This document shows positions 63,294-64,000 of a DNA stretch of 64,000 nt, one piece after another. The notes under the pieces are model-generated. The model had not been told where the DNA came from. It saw nothing but the letters and a program-made list of their open reading frames with translations, and made no database searches. Numbering within the stretch: the first letter of the stretch is position 1; each line of letters starts with the position of its first letter. A program made the position numbers and the translations under genes. Source of the DNA: Ruminococcus hominis (GTDB lineage Bacteria; Bacillota; Clostridia; Lachnospirales; Lachnospiraceae); the NCBI RefSeq assembly GCF_014287355.1, contig NZ_JACOPE010000001.1, positions 3,100,001 through 3,164,000 on the forward strand, read 5' to 3'.

Positions 63294-64000
63294 CTACCAG
63301 TATTTTTCCTTTTTCCAGATTTTCTTTCCCTGCTGAAACAATTTCAGATATTCTATTTTCTGCACAACTGTTTGTTTGATCTCTGCTGCTCTTTTTTCCG
63401 GCATATCCGTATATGTCAGTAACAAACTCTGTACTTTATCTGGAAAACCATCTAATTTATCTAAATTCAGGCATTTATTATTTTTCACATATCGAAGCAT
63501 ATCTGCTTCCCTCTTGCAAAACGAATTCACACGAATATCTAACAAATTTTCTTTTTGAGGAATGATATCTGTAGCATAAAATAATGAATTTCCTGTATCA
63601 AAAATCGGAGCCATTGCAACCAGCTTACCAACTTCTGAATCATATAAAAATCCAAAATTATTAAAATGTCGGTCTACATTTGTCAAAATGAAGTCTGTCA
63701 TAATTGTATATTCCAATTGATTCCGCACTTCATTTTCGTTCATTCCTAATTTTACTGCCTGTTCAATAATCGCCTCATACGAAGACAGTTCATTCGGTAT
63801 TTTATAGTTTTTTATCAATTGATATGCTGATACAAACTCATATCTGGTTGAAGTAAACAACGGATTTAACGAACAAGGGATTTCTTTACCTTCTATTTTT
63901 GTTGTCTCAACTTCATACGTAACATAATTCTTCCACCCTGACTGTTTATGTAGAGTAGTCGCAATTACTTCGTTTACCGCCTGTTGTGCATAATCATTTG
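63294..64000 (-). CDS. HipA-like kinase, C-terminal part (5' end beyond right edge)
   Basis: 234 residues are visible; the frame stays open from 63294 to the window edge, so the N-terminal part with the nucleotide loop is missing. The kinase catalytic loop is TDFILTNVDRHFNNFGFLYD and the metal-binding motif is APIFDTGNSL, both as in HipA/CtkA-type serine/threonine kinases. Family members act as toxins by phosphorylating translation factors or as effectors; the class here is uncertain. A small ORF follows, and any upstream antitoxin would lie outside the window. Confidence 0.8.
   Translation of the reverse strand, partial: NDYAQQAVNEVIATTLHKQSGWKNYVTYEVETTKIEGKEIPCSLNPLFTSTRYEFVSAYQLIKNYKIPNELSSYEAIIEQAVKLGMNENEVRNQLEYTIMTDFILTNVDRHFNNFGFLYDSEVGKLVAMAPIFDTGNSLFYATDIIPQKENLLDIRVNSFCKREADMLRYVKNNKCLNLDKLDGFPDKVQSLLLTYTDMPEKRAAEIKQTVVQKIEYLKLFQQGKKIWKKEKYW

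Overview
The window looks like chromosomal DNA of a low-GC, anaerobic gut Firmicute of the family Lachnospiraceae (Mediterraneibacter/Dorea/Blautia-like; species not assignable from sequence alone). Supporting signs are an anaerobic ribonucleotide reductase, split transketolase subunits, clostridial ChW (hydrophobic-W) repeat proteins, DUF5692 and DUF5711 proteins, and consensus TTGACA/TATAAT promoters with strong AGGAGG ribosome binding sites.

Layout. (a) 1-4.9 kb: 5' part of nrdD behind two NrdR boxes, a GIY-YIG nuclease, tRNA-Asn and tRNA-Ala separated by a perfect 28-bp palindrome, then a CvpA / DUF5711 / LysM envelope group. (b) 5.6-12.3 kb: a compact module of HypB, a 901-residue Fe-S flavoprotein, HypA, a DUF5692 membrane protein and a GntR regulator, with two small membrane proteins transcribed divergently. 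It has a near-consensus promoter and two palindromic operator candidates, and it is bracketed by two copies of the same palindromic repeat; no hydrogenase is present. (c) 12.3-22 kb: housekeeping genes (transketolase, transaldolase, LacI regulator, recR-ybaB-dnaX, pfkA, phosphoglucomutase). (d) 22-29.4 kb: an Rpn-type nuclease, two secreted ChW-repeat proteins (VanW and GH25 lysozyme heads), map, and a decayed sugar-epimerase 3' end. (e) 30-45 kb: a surface glycopolymer locus with two acyltransferases, several glycosyltransferases including two tandem double-GT-B paralogues, a DUF2142 membrane protein and a Wzm/Wzt (TagGH)-type ABC exporter. (f) 45-53 kb: a dlt-like operon (adenylating enzyme, MBOAT, SGNH/DltD-like protein, carrier protein) with a lipoprotein and a transglutaminase-ChW protein embedded. 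(g) 53-59.6 kb: a flippase-like protein, a glucosaminidase-ChW protein and an LTA-synthase-like enzyme. (h) 59.8-62.9 kb: the nadB-nadC-niaR operon with a NiaR-type palindrome over its -35. (i) a HipA-like kinase running off the right edge.

The central theme is a cell-surface construction locus. One block makes and exports a glycopolymer, one probably esterifies it, one resembles lipoteichoic acid synthesis, and four secreted proteins carry 6-12 ChW repeats in groups of three with different catalytic heads (VanW, GH25, transglutaminase, GH73-like).

The most striking single observation is in the promoter of the dlt-like operon: a run of nine G residues lies between a perfect -35 and a perfect -10, making the spacer 19 bp. 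That is the classic layout of a slipped-strand phase-variable promoter, so surface charge and the embedded surface proteins may switch on and off together. The second candidate is the repeat-bracketed orphan nickel-chaperone/flavoprotein module. All function assignments rest on motif recognition by eye; no searches were run.
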